From an uncultured Clostridia bacterium (lineage in GTDB: Bacteria > Bacillota > Clostridia > TANB77 > CAG-508), in the NCBI GenBank assembly GCA_934141555.1, contig CAKPCK010000002.1, forward strand, positions 75,261 through 139,260: a DNA stretch of 64,000 bases, given 5' to 3'. Shown in pieces: positions 32,001 to 42,363 of the stretch. The position numbers and the translations under genes are program-made. Below the pieces are notes generated by a model. The model saw nothing but the letters and a program-made list of their open reading frames with translations. It made no database searches and had not been told where the DNA came from. Positions within the stretch are counted from its first letter, which is position 1; each line of letters begins with the position of its first letter.

Positions 32001-34754
32001 TTACTGATTTTTACCACAACAGTTTTTGTACTTTTTGCCACTTCCACAAGGACATGGATCATTACGTCCAACTTTAGGCCCATCGTTAACAACTGGTTTG
32101 TGTTCTTCAACTTTCATTTTTTCACCATTATCCAAGCTATTTAATGCTTGTAAAGCTGCACCAGTTATTTTAGCTGTTTCCTCACGTTTTACTTCATCTT
32201 GTTTACGAAGATTCATCATCATTTGAACAACATCATGTTTGATATCTAATACCATTTCATCAAACATATCCATACCCTCTATTCTATATTTAACAACAGG
32301 ATCTTGTTGTCCATAAGCTCTTAAACCTATACCATCTTTTAATTCATCCATTGCATCAATATGATCCATCCATTTTTGATCTACTACTTTAAGCATTACA
32401 ACTCTTTCTAGTTCTCTCAATTCTTCTGAACCAATTTCTGCTTCTTTCTTATCATATTCTGATAATGCAACTTCTTGTAATTTTTCTATTATTTTGTTTG
32501 AATCTTTTGCATTTTCCTTTACGAAATCACTAATATCTACACCAAATATATTTTTTATATTTGTGTTTAATGCTTCTTGATTTACATCATTATCACCAGC
32601 AAATTGTGAAATTACAACTTCTTCTGCTAAAGATTTTATCATATTTAAAATGTTATCTTTTAAGTTTTCACCATCAAGAACTTGTCTTCTTTGTTTATAT
32701 ATGATTTCTCTTTGTGCATTCATTACATCATCATATTTTAATACATTCTTTCTAATACTGAAGTTTCTTCCTTCAACTTTCTTTTGAGCTGATTCTACTG
32801 CATTACTGATGATTTTGTTTTCGATTGGAATACTTTCATCCATTCCTACTGCATTATATACTTTTGTAATCATGTCTCCACCAAAGATTTTCATTAAGTC
32901 ATCATCTAATCCTATATAGAATTTTGACTCTCCTGGGTCTCCTTGACGTCCACTACGTCCTCTTAACTGATTATCAATTCTTCTTGATTCATGTCTTTCT
33001 GTTCCTATTATTTTTAAACCACCTACTGCTAGAACTTTTTCTTTTTCTTCTTTGATTTCTTCATCATATTTCTTTTCTAATTCATTGAATTTTTCTCTAG
33101 CTCTTAATATTTCTTGGTCATCTGTTTCATAATATGTATTTGATTCTTCAATTAAGTTTTCTGGAACTTTATTTTTTCTCATTTCTTGTTTTGCAAGATA
33201 TTCACTATTTCCACCAAGCATAATATCTGTACCACGTCCTGCCATGTTTGTTGCAATTGTTACTGCTCCAAATTTTCCTGCTTGTGCTATTATTTCAGCT
33301 TCTTTTTCATGATATTTTGCATTTAATACTTCATGCTTAATTCCTTCTTTTTTCAATATATTGCTTAATTTTTCAGATTTTTCTATTGAAACTGTACCAA
33401 TTAATACTGGTTGTCCTTTTTCATGACTTTCTTTTACACTTTGTACTATTGCATTAAATTTTGCTTTTTCATTCTTATAAATTGCATCATTTAAATCTTT
33501 TCTTATCATTGGCTTATTTGTTGGGATTGAAATTACATCTAAATTATAAATTTCTTCAAATTCAGCCTCTTCTGTCATTGCAGTACCTGTCATACCTGAC
33601 AATTTATCATACATTCTAAAATAGTTTTGGAATGTGATTGTTGCAAGTGTTTTTGATTCATCTGCAATTTTTACACCTTCTTTTGCTTCAATTGCTTGAT
33701 GTAATCCATTATTATATCTTCTTCCATACATAATACGTCCTGTAAATTCATCAACAATTAAAACTTCTCCATCTTTTACGATATAGTCAATATCTTTTTT
33801 CATTACTCCATGTGCTCTTAATGCTTGATTTACATGGTGAACAAGTGTTGAATTTTCTATATCATTAAAGTTCTCTAAATGGAATGCTTCTTCTGCTTTC
33901 TTAATTCCCTTTTGTGTTAATGATGCAGATTTTGCTTTTAAATCAACTATATAATCATAATTTTCATTATCTTCTGCTTGTGCTTCATCTTTTACATCTT
34001 CTTCTACAATTATTTTTGGTGTTAATCTTTTTACAAAATCATTTGCTTTTTTATATAAATCTGATGATTGATTTGCTCTTCCTGAAATGATAAGTGGTGT
34101 TCTTGCTTCATCTATTAATATACTATCAATCTCGTCTACGATAGCATATGCTAAATCTCTTTGAACTAATTGTTCTTTATATATAACCATGTTATCTCTT
34201 AGATAATCAAATCCGAACTCATTATTTGTACCATATGTAATATCGCAAGCATAAGCTTTTTGCTTTGCTTTTGGATCCATTCCTGCAATAACTAATCCAA
34301 CAGATAGTCCCATGAATTTATATAGTTTTCCCATCCATTCACTATCTCTTTTTGCTAAATAATCATTTACTGTTATTACATGAACTCCTCTTCCTGTTAG
34401 TGCATTTAAATATACTGGTAATGTTGCAACAAGTGTTTTTCCTTCACCTGTTTTCATTTCAGCAATTCTACCTTGATGTAAAATAATACCACCTATTAAT
34501 TGTACATCAAAATGTCTCATTCCTAATACTCTTTTTGATGCTTCTCTTACTACTGCAAAGGCTTCTGGTAATATATCATCTAATGTTTTTCCATTATCTA
34601 ATTGTTCTTTAAATTCATTTGTTTTATTTTTTAGTTCTTCGTCTGTTAGTTTTGATATTTCGTCCTCTAATGAATTTATTTTGTCAACTATTGGCATAAT
34701 TCTCTTTACTTCTTTTTCACTGTAGCTCTTAAATATTTTATTAAAAATGCTCAT
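32001..34754 (-). CDS. secA: preprotein translocase ATPase SecA
   Basis: SecA drives proteins through the SecYEG channel with ATP. The 917-residue length is normal. The nucleotide-binding motif [14 protein letters not shown] lies near 97-110, the DEAD-like [18 protein letters not shown] near 205-225 and the preprotein cross-linking domain after it. Helicase motif [13 protein letters not shown] is near residue 495, and the scaffold/wing region follows. The C-terminus ends in the zinc-binding [15 protein letters not shown]. The gene starts at an ATG behind a GAAAGG box. It is needed for the export of all the surface proteins at 4789-27172. It is on its own unit with a leader of about 35 bases and the terminator at 31869-31900. 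Confidence 0.98.
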   Translation of the reverse strand: MSIFNKIFKSYSEKEVKRIMPIVDKINSLEDEISKLTDEELKNKTNEFKEQLDNGKTLDDILPEAFAVVREASKRVLGMRHFDVQLIGGIILHQGRIAEMKTGEGKTLVATLPVYLNALTGRGVHVITVNDYLAKRDSEWMGKLYKFMGLSVGLVIAGMDPKAKQKAYACDITYGTNNEFGFDYLRDNMVIYKEQLVQRDLAYAIVDEIDSILIDEARTPLIISGRANQSSDLYKKANDFVKRLTPKIIVEEDVKDEAQAEDNENYDYIVDLKAKSASLTQKGIKKAEEAFHLENFNDIENSTLVHHVNQALRAHGVMKKDIDYIVKDGEVLIVDEFTGRIMYGRRYNNGLHQAIEAKEGVKIADESKTLATITFQNYFRMYDKLSGMTGTAMTEEAEFEEIYNLDVISIPTNKPMIRKDLNDAIYKNEKAKFNAIVQSVKESHEKGQPVLIGTVSIEKSEKLSNILKKEGIKHEVLNAKYHEKEAEIIAQAGKFGAVTIATNMAGRGTDIMLGGNSEYLAKQEMRKNKVPENLIEESNTYYETDDQEILRAREKFNELEKKYDEEIKEEKEKVLAVGGLKIIGTERHESRRIDNQLRGRSGRQGDPGESKFYIGLDDDLMKIFGGDMITKVYNAVGMDESIPIENKIISNAVESAQKKVEGRNFSIRKNVLKYDDVMNAQREIIYKQRRQVLDGENLKDNILNMIKSLAEEVVISQFAGDNDVNQEALNTNIKNIFGVDISDFVKENAKDSNKIIEKLQEVALSEYDKKEAEIGSEELRELERVVMLKVVDQKWMDHIDAMDELKDGIGLRAYGQQDPVVKYRIEGMDMFDEMVLDIKHDVVQMMMNLRKQDEVKREETAKITGAALQALNSLDNGEKMKVEEHKPVVNDGPKVGRNDPCPCGSGKKYKNCCGKNQ

Positions 34755-34790
34755 TCTTTTATCAATTCCTTTCAGTTTTTAACTTTTATA

Positions 34791-34819
34791 ATATTACCAC
34801 GAATTATTTTATTTTTCAA
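34791..34819 (-). promoter_or_regulatory. promoter of secA
   Basis: Minus-strand TTGAAA (34814-34819), a 17-base spacer and TAATAT (34791-34796), about 40 bases upstream of the secA ATG. Confidence 0.65.
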
Positions 34820-34876
34820 CCCTTTTGATGTTCTAAGTTTATTTTTTTTTCATATTCTTTATTGGAGGTTTTTAAA

Positions 34877-36112
34877 TTGAAAACAAATAAACTATTTATT
34901 TTATCTTTAATTTGGGTATTTCTCCTTTCTGGAATTGTTTATGCTGATGATATAGATTTTGAAATAGATTCTTCTATTGAAACTATTTCTCCTCAAGATA
35001 CAATTCCTTCTATAAATTCAAGAGCTGCTATTGTTTATGATAGAAATTCTGGAATGGTTTTATATGGAAAAAATGAAAATGAGAAAAGAAAGATGGCTTC
35101 TACTACTAAAATTATGACTGCTATATTAGTTATTGAAAATTCAACTTTAAGTGATATTGTAACAATTTCTTCTAAGTCTGCTGGAACAGGTGGTTCTCGT
35201 CTAGGTCTTCATAAAGATGATAAAATTTCAGTTGCCGATTTACTCTATGGATTAATGCTATGTTCTGGTAATGATGCAGCTGTTGCACTTGCTGAACACA
35301 TTAGTGGAAGTGTTAAAAATTTTGCTATATTAATGAATCAAAAAGCTTGCGAAATTGGTTTAAAATCAAGTCATTTTGTTACTCCTCATGGTCTTGATAA
35401 TGAAGAACATTATACCACTGCTTATGAATTAGCTCTTTTAACTAATTATGCTTTAAAAAACGATATTTTTAGAAAATATGTTGGTACAAAATCTCAAACT
35501 ATTACAATAAATACTTATTCTAAAACATTAAATAATACAAATGAATTGCTTGGATATTTAGATGGTGTTTATGGTGTAAAAACAGGATTTACAAATGGTG
35601 CTAATCGTTGCTTAGTTACTGCTGTAAAAAGAAATAATATGGATTTAATATGTATTGTACTTGGTGCTGATACAAAAAAAGATAGAACTCGTGATAGTAT
35701 TGAACTTATTGAATATGTTTTTAAAAATTTTTCACCTTATAATATTAAAGAGAAAATCGAAAATGAATTTCAAAACTGGATTTTGTGTAACTCAAATAGT
35801 TTTTATGTTTCAAAAGGACTTTCAAATGATATTTCTCCATACTTAGAAATTTTAAATTATGAATATTTACCTTTATCTAGTAATCAAATTCAAAATTTAA
35901 GCATATACATATATTGTAATTATAATTTAATAGCTCCCTTAGAAAAAGATTCTTCCATTGGAACTTTAGATGTTAATATAGATGACAAAAATATTATTAC
36001 ATTAAATATAAAGAATGGAAACTCTATTTCAAAAATGACTTATAAAGATTTCTTAAAAAATCTTATTAAAAATTATCCTTATTGCCTAGAATCTATTATT
36101 TTTAATAAATAA
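34877..36112 (+). CDS. dacF: serine-type D-Ala-D-Ala carboxypeptidase (penicillin-binding protein, DacF-like)
   Basis: The enzyme removes the terminal D-Ala of peptidoglycan stem peptides. It has a signal peptide (about 1-23, ending VYAD). All three catalytic motifs are present: the Ser-x-x-Lys box at Ser75-Lys78 (MASTTKIMTA), SGN at 130-132 and KTG at 235-237 in VYGVKTGFTNG. The C-terminal part (about 280-411) corresponds to the PBP5 C-terminal beta domain. A longer frame opens at a TTG at 34862, but that codon is part of the GGAGG ribosome-binding site, so I use the TTG at 34877, eight bases after it. The symbol assumes the DacF/DacB group; which paralogue it is cannot be told. No clear terminator follows. 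Confidence 0.95.
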   Translation: MKTNKLFILSLIWVFLLSGIVYADDIDFEIDSSIETISPQDTIPSINSRAAIVYDRNSGMVLYGKNENEKRKMASTTKIMTAILVIENSTLSDIVTISSKSAGTGGSRLGLHKDDKISVADLLYGLMLCSGNDAAVALAEHISGSVKNFAILMNQKACEIGLKSSHFVTPHGLDNEEHYTTAYELALLTNYALKNDIFRKYVGTKSQTITINTYSKTLNNTNELLGYLDGVYGVKTGFTNGANRCLVTAVKRNNMDLICIVLGADTKKDRTRDSIELIEYVFKNFSPYNIKEKIENEFQNWILCNSNSFYVSKGLSNDISPYLEILNYEYLPLSSNQIQNLSIYIYCNYNLIAPLEKDSSIGTLDVNIDDKNIITLNIKNGNSISKMTYKDFLKNLIKNYPYCLESIIFNK

Positions 36113-36175
36113 TTTTTAAAATTTAAAACAAAATTCTAAATAACTGTAGATTTAAAAAAACTTCAAATAATTCTA

Positions 36176-36204
36176 TTGACAAATTGGAAATCTTTTGTTA
36201 TTAT
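36176..36204 (+). promoter_or_regulatory. promoter of the tRNA cluster (Gly, Cys)
   Basis: TTGACA (36176-36181), a 17-base spacer and TATTAT (36199-36204), with TGT before the -10 box. Confidence 0.8.
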
Positions 36205-36271
36205 TAAATAGCTTGATTAAGAAATCATCTCCTATATATGATAATACTTAATCTTTAAATATTTAATAATT

Positions 36272-36345
36272 GCAGGTATAGTTTAGTGGTAAAACGAGAC
36301 CTTGCCAAGGTTTAGTCACGAGTCCGATTCTCGTTACCTGCTCCA
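36272..36345 (+). tRNA. tRNA-Gly (GCC)
   Basis: The acceptor arms GCAGGTA and TACCTGC pair fully, the anticodon is GCC in CTTGCCAAG, the T-arm holds GTCCGATTC and CCA is encoded. All stems fit a standard tRNA. Confidence 0.97.
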
Positions 36346-36383
36346 TTTTATTATTAAATATTATTTTTTTATAATTTTATTAT

Positions 36384-36457
36384 GGCGAGTTAGCCAAGTG
36401 GTAAGGCAATGGTCTGCAAAACCGTGATCATCGGTCCGAATCCGATACTCGCCTCCA
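36384..36457 (+). tRNA. tRNA-Cys (GCA)
   Basis: GGCGAGT pairs with ACTCGCC, the anticodon GCA is in TCTGCAAAA, and CCA is encoded. The T-loop reads GTCCGAATC. Confidence 0.96.
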
Positions 36458-36476
36458 AAAAAACTAAAATTACTAC

Positions 36477-36505
36477 TTGACAAATTATAAAAAAATAAGT
36501 ATAAT
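36477..36505 (+). promoter_or_regulatory. consensus promoter of tRNA-Met
   Basis: Perfect TTGACA (36477-36482), 17-base spacer and TATAAT (36500-36505), between the Cys and Met tRNA genes. Confidence 0.85.
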
Positions 36506-36517
36506 ATTTTTGTTCAT

Positions 36518-36594
36518 GGCGAAGTAGCTCAGTTGGCTAGAGCATTCGGTTCATACCCGACAGGTCGGCGGTTCGAATCCACCCTTCGCTACCA
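36518..36594 (+). tRNA. tRNA-Met (CAT), elongator type
   Basis: GGCGAAG pairs with CTTCGCT (one wobble), the anticodon CAT is in GTTCATACC, the T-loop is GTTCGAATC and CCA is encoded. The sequence matches the elongator Met tRNA type of Firmicutes, although a lysidine-modified Ile tRNA cannot be fully excluded. Confidence 0.95.
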
Positions 36595-36604
36595 ATATAA
36601 AATT

Positions 36605-36630
36605 CCTCAGTTAAACTGAGGGATTTTTTT
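36605..36630 (+). terminator. intrinsic terminator after tRNA-Met
   Basis: CCTCAGT and ACTGAGG form a hairpin followed by GATTTTTTT. The convergent BofC-like gene ends in it, so it may act in both directions. Confidence 0.85.
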
Positions 36631-37222
36631 ATTCAAAGTCTTCAATTAATTTATTCAATTCTTCTTTTCCATAAACATCTAATCCACCATTTTCTATACT
36701 TATCAAATCTGTCTGAGTTAAGTATTCACTTGAAATATTTGTTTTTTCATATATTGATTCATTCCTTTCCTTATCCAATTGATATATAACTATTTTTCCT
36801 TCTTCTAATTTTAATTTGAAATGTTCTCCACACATATCATCAAATTCTTTATATAAAGTTACTTTATTGGGTTCAAATCCAATTACTTTCCAATCATTAT
36901 ACTTATTCTGTACTTCTTCTTTTGTTAAATTTACAAGTTCTTGTGGCATTTCTACATATTCATTTATTGTATGGTCACATTGTTTGAAATATTTTTTTAA
37001 TATTAACTGTGAATTTGCTGATACTTTTTCCTTTGTTGCAACTACTTCTTCTATTTTTGTTTCTTTAGTATATTCTTCTGTACATTCATCTTCTATCTTT
37101 TCTGAAATTTTTGCTTCTTTTTTTGTATTTTGTAATTTATTTTCCTTTACAATATTCATCGTTATAATTAAGCTGGTGAAAAATGCAATTATACATATTG
37201 CAATAATATATTGTTTTTTCAT
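36629..37222 (-). CDS. exported BofC-like protein
   Basis: A 197-residue protein with an N-terminal membrane segment (about 4-23). The soluble part contains YFKQCDHTINEYVEMPQELVNLTKEEVQNKYNDW, GFEPNKVTLYKEFDDMCGEHFKLKLEEGKIVIYQLD and TDLISIENGGL. That arrangement resembles the C-terminal domain of BofC, which modulates a sporulation checkpoint protease in Bacillus. The match is from pattern recall and is moderate. The gene follows comEC by 17 bases on the same strand and shares the unit that starts with the NlpC/P60 gene. If correct, it suggests a spore-forming ancestry. Confidence 0.55.
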   Translation of the reverse strand: MKKQYIIAICIIAFFTSLIITMNIVKENKLQNTKKEAKISEKIEDECTEEYTKETKIEEVVATKEKVSANSQLILKKYFKQCDHTINEYVEMPQELVNLTKEEVQNKYNDWKVIGFEPNKVTLYKEFDDMCGEHFKLKLEEGKIVIYQLDKERNESIYEKTNISSEYLTQTDLISIENGGLDVYGKEELNKLIEDFE

Positions 37223-37239
37223 GGCAATCCCTTCTCATT

Positions 37240-39675
37240 CTAGCTTGTATTAAGCTTTGTATTTATTTTTATTATTGCCTTTTTGGTAATTTTTATGCAA
37301 ATTTCTCCCATTTTATCTGTTCTATAAATTTTAATTTTTCTTTTTTCTAAATTTTCAATAGTAATATTTGATGGGTGTCCAAATGTATTGTTTTCTCCCA
37401 CACCTATAAATGCATATTGTGGTTTTACTACATCTAGTATTTTTTCTATTGATGATGTTTTTGAACCATGATGTGCTGTTTTTAATATTGTTGATTTTAA
37501 TATTGATGTATTATTTGCATATTTGGAAACAATCTCTTTTTCTGCTATTTCTTCTATATCTCCTGTAAATAGCATTGAAAATTTATTATAATTTAATTTA
37601 CATATTAATGAATTGTTATTAATTGCATTGTCAGATATCATTTTTTGAGAATCTGGCCATAACACATCAAAGTATAAATTTTTTTCTATATTTATTCTCA
37701 TTCCTGCTTCTACTATTTTTACATTTAGATTTTGTTTTTTTACTATTTCTTTAAATTTATTATAATTAGTTGAATCTTCGTATTGTTTTCCTATTATTAC
37801 ATTTTTTACTTTTATTTGTTCTAAAATATATAAAATTCCTCCGCAATGATCTTGATCAAAATGGCTTATTATACAATAATCTATTTCCAGAATCTTTCTA
37901 TTAAATAAATATGGTAATAATGTATTTTTTCCAATGTCAAAGTTTTTTTGACCTCCTCCATCTATTAATATTTTCTGGTGTTTTGGTGTTTCTATAAGAC
38001 AACAATCTCCCTGCCCAACATCTACAAAGTAGATCTTTAAATCTTCCGGAATTTTTTTAATTATAATTGAACTAATTAATATAATAATGAATACTCTTAT
38101 TATTATTTTTCTCTTTGAATAAACATATTTTGAAATCTTTAAAATTATTTTTTGATTAAAACTATATTTTTGAATCTTTTTTATTTTATGTCTATAATAA
38201 ATAATATATATGATAAAATAATAAATTATAATTTGCCATGTATCTGGAGTTATCACCTTAAAATTTGTTATTGGAAATTTTGTTCCTATCTTTGAAATTA
38301 ATGATAATGCTGTTATTGGAATTTGTACTACTTTAGCAATTTCTGTTCCTATTTTTAATGATAAAAATGTAACTAATATTTGTATTATTCCTCCTATAAC
38401 TAATGGTCCTATAATGATTCCTACAAGTATGTTTGTTAATATAAACGACAAACTTATAAAATTGTATTTGGTAATTATTATTGGCATAGTCATAAATTGT
38501 GCTGATATTGCTACAGCAATTTCTTCTACAAATGAATTATGTTTTATACAAAAATTAGTATATTTTTCTTTTAAGCATGGTGATTTTATTTTTATATTCA
38601 TTATGAAATCTTCTACTATTGTTCTAAAAAATACAACCCCTATTGTTCCTGCATATGTAAATTGAAAGCTTGTACTAAATAAATTATATGGATTCATAAA
38701 TAATATTATAATAGCTGATATTGAAATGTTATTTAATGTATCACTTTTTCTATATACTAGAAATGCAGTACACATTAATGTTGCCATTATTACAGATCTT
38801 ATAACTGAAATGCTAAATCCAGTTATTGCCATATATATAAATAAAATTAGTATTTCTATAATTCTGCTTTTTCTTTGTCCAAATATGCCTTGAGTACTTT
38901 TTTCTGATAGATAAATAATATATGACACATGTAATCCAGATACAGCTAATACATGTGATATACTGCTTTGCGAAAAATCTTCTCTTGTTTCTTCATCAAT
39001 TTCACTTGTATCTCCTAATAATACTCCTAAAACTATTGGCATTGTATTTGAATTATATGTTTTTTCTAAATTATCTTTTATTTTTAAATGCAGTTTATTA
39101 GTATAATATAATATTCCTTTATGAATATCTATTTTCTTTACCTGTTCTGCTCTTATAGTTCCATATATTTTTAATGTTTTTAAATATTCTTTGTAATTAA
39201 AACCTTTATAATTTCTTGCCTCTGATGGTTCAGAAAAATTACCTTGTATTTCTAAAATTTCTCCATATTCTAAATTTTTCTTTGTTGTCATATATAAATA
39301 TGTATCTTTGTGCTTTGATGATAAAACTTTGATTTTATATCTATTATAATATTGTTTTTCTTTTTTATTGTCTATTATTTCTACTTGTATTTTTAACTCT
39401 TCTCCATCATGATATAAGTTTTGATATTTTTTTGTTTGAAATTTGATTATAATATTAGAAATTAATGATGAAATAATTATTAATGATAATACATTAAATT
39501 TAATTAATATTTTGATATAATGAAAAAACTTTTTCTTTTTGAATTTTGAAATATTGGATATATAATATAAAATTAACAAAATTATATAAAAAAAGACTAT
39601 ACTTATTTTTAAGTATAGTCCCCATAATATACCTATTATATAACCAATTAATATGATAAAAATTGGTCTATTCAA
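37240..39675 (-). CDS. comEC: ComEC/Rec2-family DNA-uptake channel with metallo-beta-lactamase domain
   Basis: An 811-residue membrane protein. The N-terminal DUF4131-like part (about 1-170) has two or three membrane segments. The competence domain (about 195-500) holds SQSSISHVLAVSGLHVSYIIYLSE and many membrane segments. The C-terminal part (about 545-800) is a metallo-beta-lactamase-like domain with FVDVGQGDCCLIE, ILIDGGGQ, HFDQDHCGG and KTAHHGSKTSS. All hallmark residues of ComEC are present. ComEC moves single-stranded DNA into the cytoplasm in natural transformation; other competence genes are not in this window. The TTG start at 39675 directly follows the TAA of the NlpC gene and AGGAGA precedes it. 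Confidence 0.95.
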   Translation of the reverse strand: MNRPIFIILIGYIIGILWGLYLKISIVFFYIILLILYYISNISKFKKKKFFHYIKILIKFNVLSLIIISSLISNIIIKFQTKKYQNLYHDGEELKIQVEIIDNKKEKQYYNRYKIKVLSSKHKDTYLYMTTKKNLEYGEILEIQGNFSEPSEARNYKGFNYKEYLKTLKIYGTIRAEQVKKIDIHKGILYYTNKLHLKIKDNLEKTYNSNTMPIVLGVLLGDTSEIDEETREDFSQSSISHVLAVSGLHVSYIIYLSEKSTQGIFGQRKSRIIEILILFIYMAITGFSISVIRSVIMATLMCTAFLVYRKSDTLNNISISAIIILFMNPYNLFSTSFQFTYAGTIGVVFFRTIVEDFIMNIKIKSPCLKEKYTNFCIKHNSFVEEIAVAISAQFMTMPIIITKYNFISLSFILTNILVGIIIGPLVIGGIIQILVTFLSLKIGTEIAKVVQIPITALSLISKIGTKFPITNFKVITPDTWQIIIYYFIIYIIYYRHKIKKIQKYSFNQKIILKISKYVYSKRKIIIRVFIIILISSIIIKKIPEDLKIYFVDVGQGDCCLIETPKHQKILIDGGGQKNFDIGKNTLLPYLFNRKILEIDYCIISHFDQDHCGGILYILEQIKVKNVIIGKQYEDSTNYNKFKEIVKKQNLNVKIVEAGMRINIEKNLYFDVLWPDSQKMISDNAINNNSLICKLNYNKFSMLFTGDIEEIAEKEIVSKYANNTSILKSTILKTAHHGSKTSSIEKILDVVKPQYAFIGVGENNTFGHPSNITIENLEKRKIKIYRTDKMGEICIKITKKAIIKINTKLNTS

Positions 39676-40836
39676 TTAAATTACTCTCCTTGCTCCAACA
39701 TATCTTTGTGAATAATAACTTGATGATAATGCTGTTATTACAACCCCTTCTTTTTTATTTGCTGCATGTATAAAGTTACCATTTCCTATGTAAATTCCAA
39801 CATGCCCTATTGCTGTTTTTCCTTGATTTTTGAAAATTACTATATCTCCTGGTTGTAAATTTGATTTACTTACTGCTGTACCATTTTTTATTTGATCTTT
39901 TGATGATCTATTTAATGATACTCCAAAATTTCTAAATACATATGTTGTAAATCCTGAACAGTCAAATCCTGTTGATGGTGATGAACCTCCTGCTACATAT
40001 TTATATCCTAAATATTTTTTTGCAAATTCTACAACATCTTTTCCTTCTGAACTTGAACCTACAGAACTTTCTTCTTGTTCTGTTTCAGCTTCGTTTTCAG
40101 TTTCAACTTGATTTTCTTCTACAGTTTCTTGGCTAGTCACTGTATTTTCTTCTGAAGCTGTTGTTCTATCATATCCACCTCTGGCTGTTGTTTCTGGTAA
40201 TTTTGTATCTGATACATATTTTTGTGATACATATCCAACTTGATTGTTGTAATTAATTCTATACCATCCATCTACTTCTCCAGTTATTTTTACTTTTGAG
40301 TTAAAACTTAAACTGTGTATCGCTTCACTTGATGTTGTTGGTTCTTTTCTTATATTTAAGCCATCTGCTTTTACATATCCTGTTTTACTTATTTCCGTAA
40401 CTTCTTCTGTTTTATTTTCTTGTTGATTTTGATTATTTTCTTCTTCATTAGAAGTATTTGGTTGTTCTTGATTGTTTTCTTCAGTATTTAAATTTTCTTC
40501 TTGTTTTGTCTCTTCTTGATTATTTTCTTGTTCAACTGAATTTTTTATTATTGCATTAATTCTTATCCAACCACTTTTTTCTGCATTTTCTATTTTACAC
40601 CAATCGTTTAAAATATCTGTTACTCTAATATTTCCACTTGGTATTGTTTCTTTTTCTATTGCAAAAATTAATGGTAATGTTTTTACTTTAACTTCATTTG
40701 TTAAATTATATTGCTTATCTTTTTCTATATTTTGTGTTTGTTCTATTTGTGTGTTTTCTGTTGCTTCTACTTTTGTTGTTAGCATTATTCCAATTGTTAT
40801 CATTAGTATTGTTATTATTAATTGTTTGGTTTTCAT
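39676..40836 (-). CDS. secreted NlpC/P60 peptidoglycan endopeptidase with SH3 domains
   Basis: A 386-residue exported protein that cuts peptidoglycan cross-bridges. It has a signal peptide (about 1-26) and a first SH3-like domain (about 45-95, RVTDILNDWCKIENAEKSGW). A long Glu/Asn/Gln linker follows, then a second SH3b domain (about 150-205, KADGLNIRKEPTTSSEAIHSL) and another acidic linker. The C-terminal NlpC/P60 domain (about 265-386) has catalytic Cys near 292 (FDCSGFT), His near 343 (IGHVGIY) and the third polar residue in NFIHAAN. It has a consensus promoter and heads the operon with comEC. The Gln/Glu-rich linker suggests wall binding. Confidence 0.94.
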   Translation of the reverse strand: MKTKQLIITILMITIGIMLTTKVEATENTQIEQTQNIEKDKQYNLTNEVKVKTLPLIFAIEKETIPSGNIRVTDILNDWCKIENAEKSGWIRINAIIKNSVEQENNQEETKQEENLNTEENNQEQPNTSNEEENNQNQQENKTEEVTEISKTGYVKADGLNIRKEPTTSSEAIHSLSFNSKVKITGEVDGWYRINYNNQVGYVSQKYVSDTKLPETTARGGYDRTTASEENTVTSQETVEENQVETENEAETEQEESSVGSSSEGKDVVEFAKKYLGYKYVAGGSSPSTGFDCSGFTTYVFRNFGVSLNRSSKDQIKNGTAVSKSNLQPGDIVIFKNQGKTAIGHVGIYIGNGNFIHAANKKEGVVITALSSSYYSQRYVGARRVI

Positions 40837-40870
40837 TTTTTACCTCATTTTTATAAATTTAACAATTGCC

Positions 40871-40899
40871 ATTATATCATAATTTTATATTATTGTCAA
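40871..40899 (-). promoter_or_regulatory. consensus promoter of the NlpC/P60-comEC unit
   Basis: Minus-strand TTGACA (40894-40899), a 17-base spacer and TATAAT (40871-40876), both perfect matches. Confidence 0.85.
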
Positions 40900-40938
40900 A
40901 TTTAATATTGTTTCATAACTAATATAAATTTCTATTAT

Positions 40939-41439
40939 TTATACTAATGCTGATGTAACATGGAAAACATCTACTTTATTCTCTAACATTATTTTTGATT
41001 GTCTTAAAATTCTATGATCATCATCTAATAATATTACATGTTCATATTTATTTAATTTTTCTTGCATTTTTAATGGTTTTATCTGATCTCTGTTTTCATT
41101 ATCATAGTCTCCATTTTCTTTTGTAAGAATTATCCAATTTTCTTTTGGAATAAAATTAGTATATTTTTCAAGCCATATATCTTTCTCATTAGAAATTTTG
41201 TTACTTTTGGAAAGTGATAAAATATATAAATCAATATTAGGTATTTTACTAATTTTTCTTAGAGATTCAATTACTTCTTGAATAGGTTCTGCATTTTTAT
41301 AGTTATCTCCCATCCTTTTTAAAATCTCATTATCAGAATATACCGTATATTCATTAATTGTTCCATCCATATCAATAAAAATTGCAACTTTTTTATATTT
41401 ACTACATATCTCATTTATTCTGTTAAAAAATTTTTTCAT
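40939..41439 (-). CDS. HAD-superfamily hydrolase, phosphatase-like
   Basis: A 166-residue cytoplasmic protein with the HAD motif I FIDMDGTIN (Asp23, Asp25), motif II-like ILSLSKSN, a Lys region (NWIILTKENGDYDNENRDQIKPLKM) and acidic motif IV VILLDDDHR. It is compact with a short cap, as in small nucleotidases and sugar-phosphate phosphatases; the substrate is unknown. It follows the zeta toxin gene on the same strand (27-base gap, AGGAGG box before the ATG), so it is part of the toxin-antitoxin operon. It might act on the phosphorylated product of the zeta kinase, but this is speculation. Confidence 0.82.
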   Translation of the reverse strand: MKKFFNRINEICSKYKKVAIFIDMDGTINEYTVYSDNEILKRMGDNYKNAEPIQEVIESLRKISKIPNIDLYILSLSKSNKISNEKDIWLEKYTNFIPKENWIILTKENGDYDNENRDQIKPLKMQEKLNKYEHVILLDDDHRILRQSKIMLENKVDVFHVTSALV

Positions 41440-41466
41440 ATAAATAATTTTCCTCCAAATCTAAAT

Positions 41467-42363
41467 TTATTTTTCTTGACTATTTTTATTAACATATTCT
41501 CGTTCAGCTTCATATAGTTTTTCCCATTCTTTTAGATTTGGTAATAATTCTGGTGCCTTTTGTTCAAAAACCTCCTGTACCAAATCATGCATTGTTTCAT
41601 ATCTTTCAACAGCATCTTTCCTATAAGCCTCTCTTCCATATAAAACAGCTTCTATAGCATTAGAAAATTCTCTTCCTTCTGTAGAATATATTTGGTATGG
41701 TATACCGTTTTCAGATTCTCTACCTCTACGATAAACTTTTGCTCTATCAAATAATCCTCTTTTGGATAATTCAGTTAATGTAACTATAAATTTGTCATAA
41801 GATTCATCATGAACATTTTTAGAAACCCATCTTCCATTTTCTTTTAACATTAAGTCTGTTGCATATCTTAATAATGTAGAACCATAACTTTCTAGTTTTG
41901 GAACTGACATTAATGCTAATTCTATTTCATAGCCTGCATCTTTAAATTCATTAGCTATTTCTAAAAAAACTGGTGTTCCTCTCATTGTCCCTTCATATAT
42001 TAAATTCATATTATTATCTCTACAATAATGCCTTAAATCTTCATTTGCTCTATTGGCATCTGGTAATAAAGCCATATGAACATCTTCTGGAACTTCTTTA
42101 CTTGCCTTGTCAAAATTTGGATGTAATGCTCTTACCATATCATAATCTGATATTACAGCATTAGATTTAAAATTTTCTTCAACTACTGGAATTAATTTTG
42201 ATTTTCCTGCTCCAGCTTGCCCAGCAACAAATGATAATCTTGGATTTTCTACTGATTTTTTTCCTGTCGTGAAAAATAAAATAACTTTTTTACAATAATC
42301 TTTGTATTCTTCTTCTGTAAGTTTGTATCTTTCTTGTAATTTACTTATCTCTTCTTTATTCAC
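41467..42363 (-). CDS. zeta-toxin-family kinase
   Basis: A 298-residue P-loop kinase. Zeta toxins phosphorylate UDP-N-acetylglucosamine and so block cell-wall synthesis. The P-loop FVAGQAGAGKSK is at 46-56, followed by VISDYDMVRALHP with the catalytic Asp. LIYEGTMRGTPVF and the basic patch VYRRGRESENGIPYQIY are also family marks. A GTG at 42363 is the start; GGAGAG lies in the end of the antitoxin gene. The gene overlaps the antitoxin gene by eight bases. A small antitoxin gene and a HAD gene complete the operon. Zeta-type domains also occur in non-toxic kinases, so toxicity is likely rather than shown. Confidence 0.88.
   Translation of the reverse strand: MNKEEISKLQERYKLTEEEYKDYCKKVILFFTTGKKSVENPRLSFVAGQAGAGKSKLIPVVEENFKSNAVISDYDMVRALHPNFDKASKEVPEDVHMALLPDANRANEDLRHYCRDNNMNLIYEGTMRGTPVFLEIANEFKDAGYEIELALMSVPKLESYGSTLLRYATDLMLKENGRWVSKNVHDESYDKFIVTLTELSKRGLFDRAKVYRRGRESENGIPYQIYSTEGREFSNAIEAVLYGREAYRKDAVERYETMHDLVQEVFEQKAPELLPNLKEWEKLYEAEREYVNKNSQEK

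Noticed and set aside
34862..34876. Upstream TTG start of the carboxypeptidase gene
   Set aside because: The codon is part of the GGAGG ribosome-binding site, so it would have none of its own.
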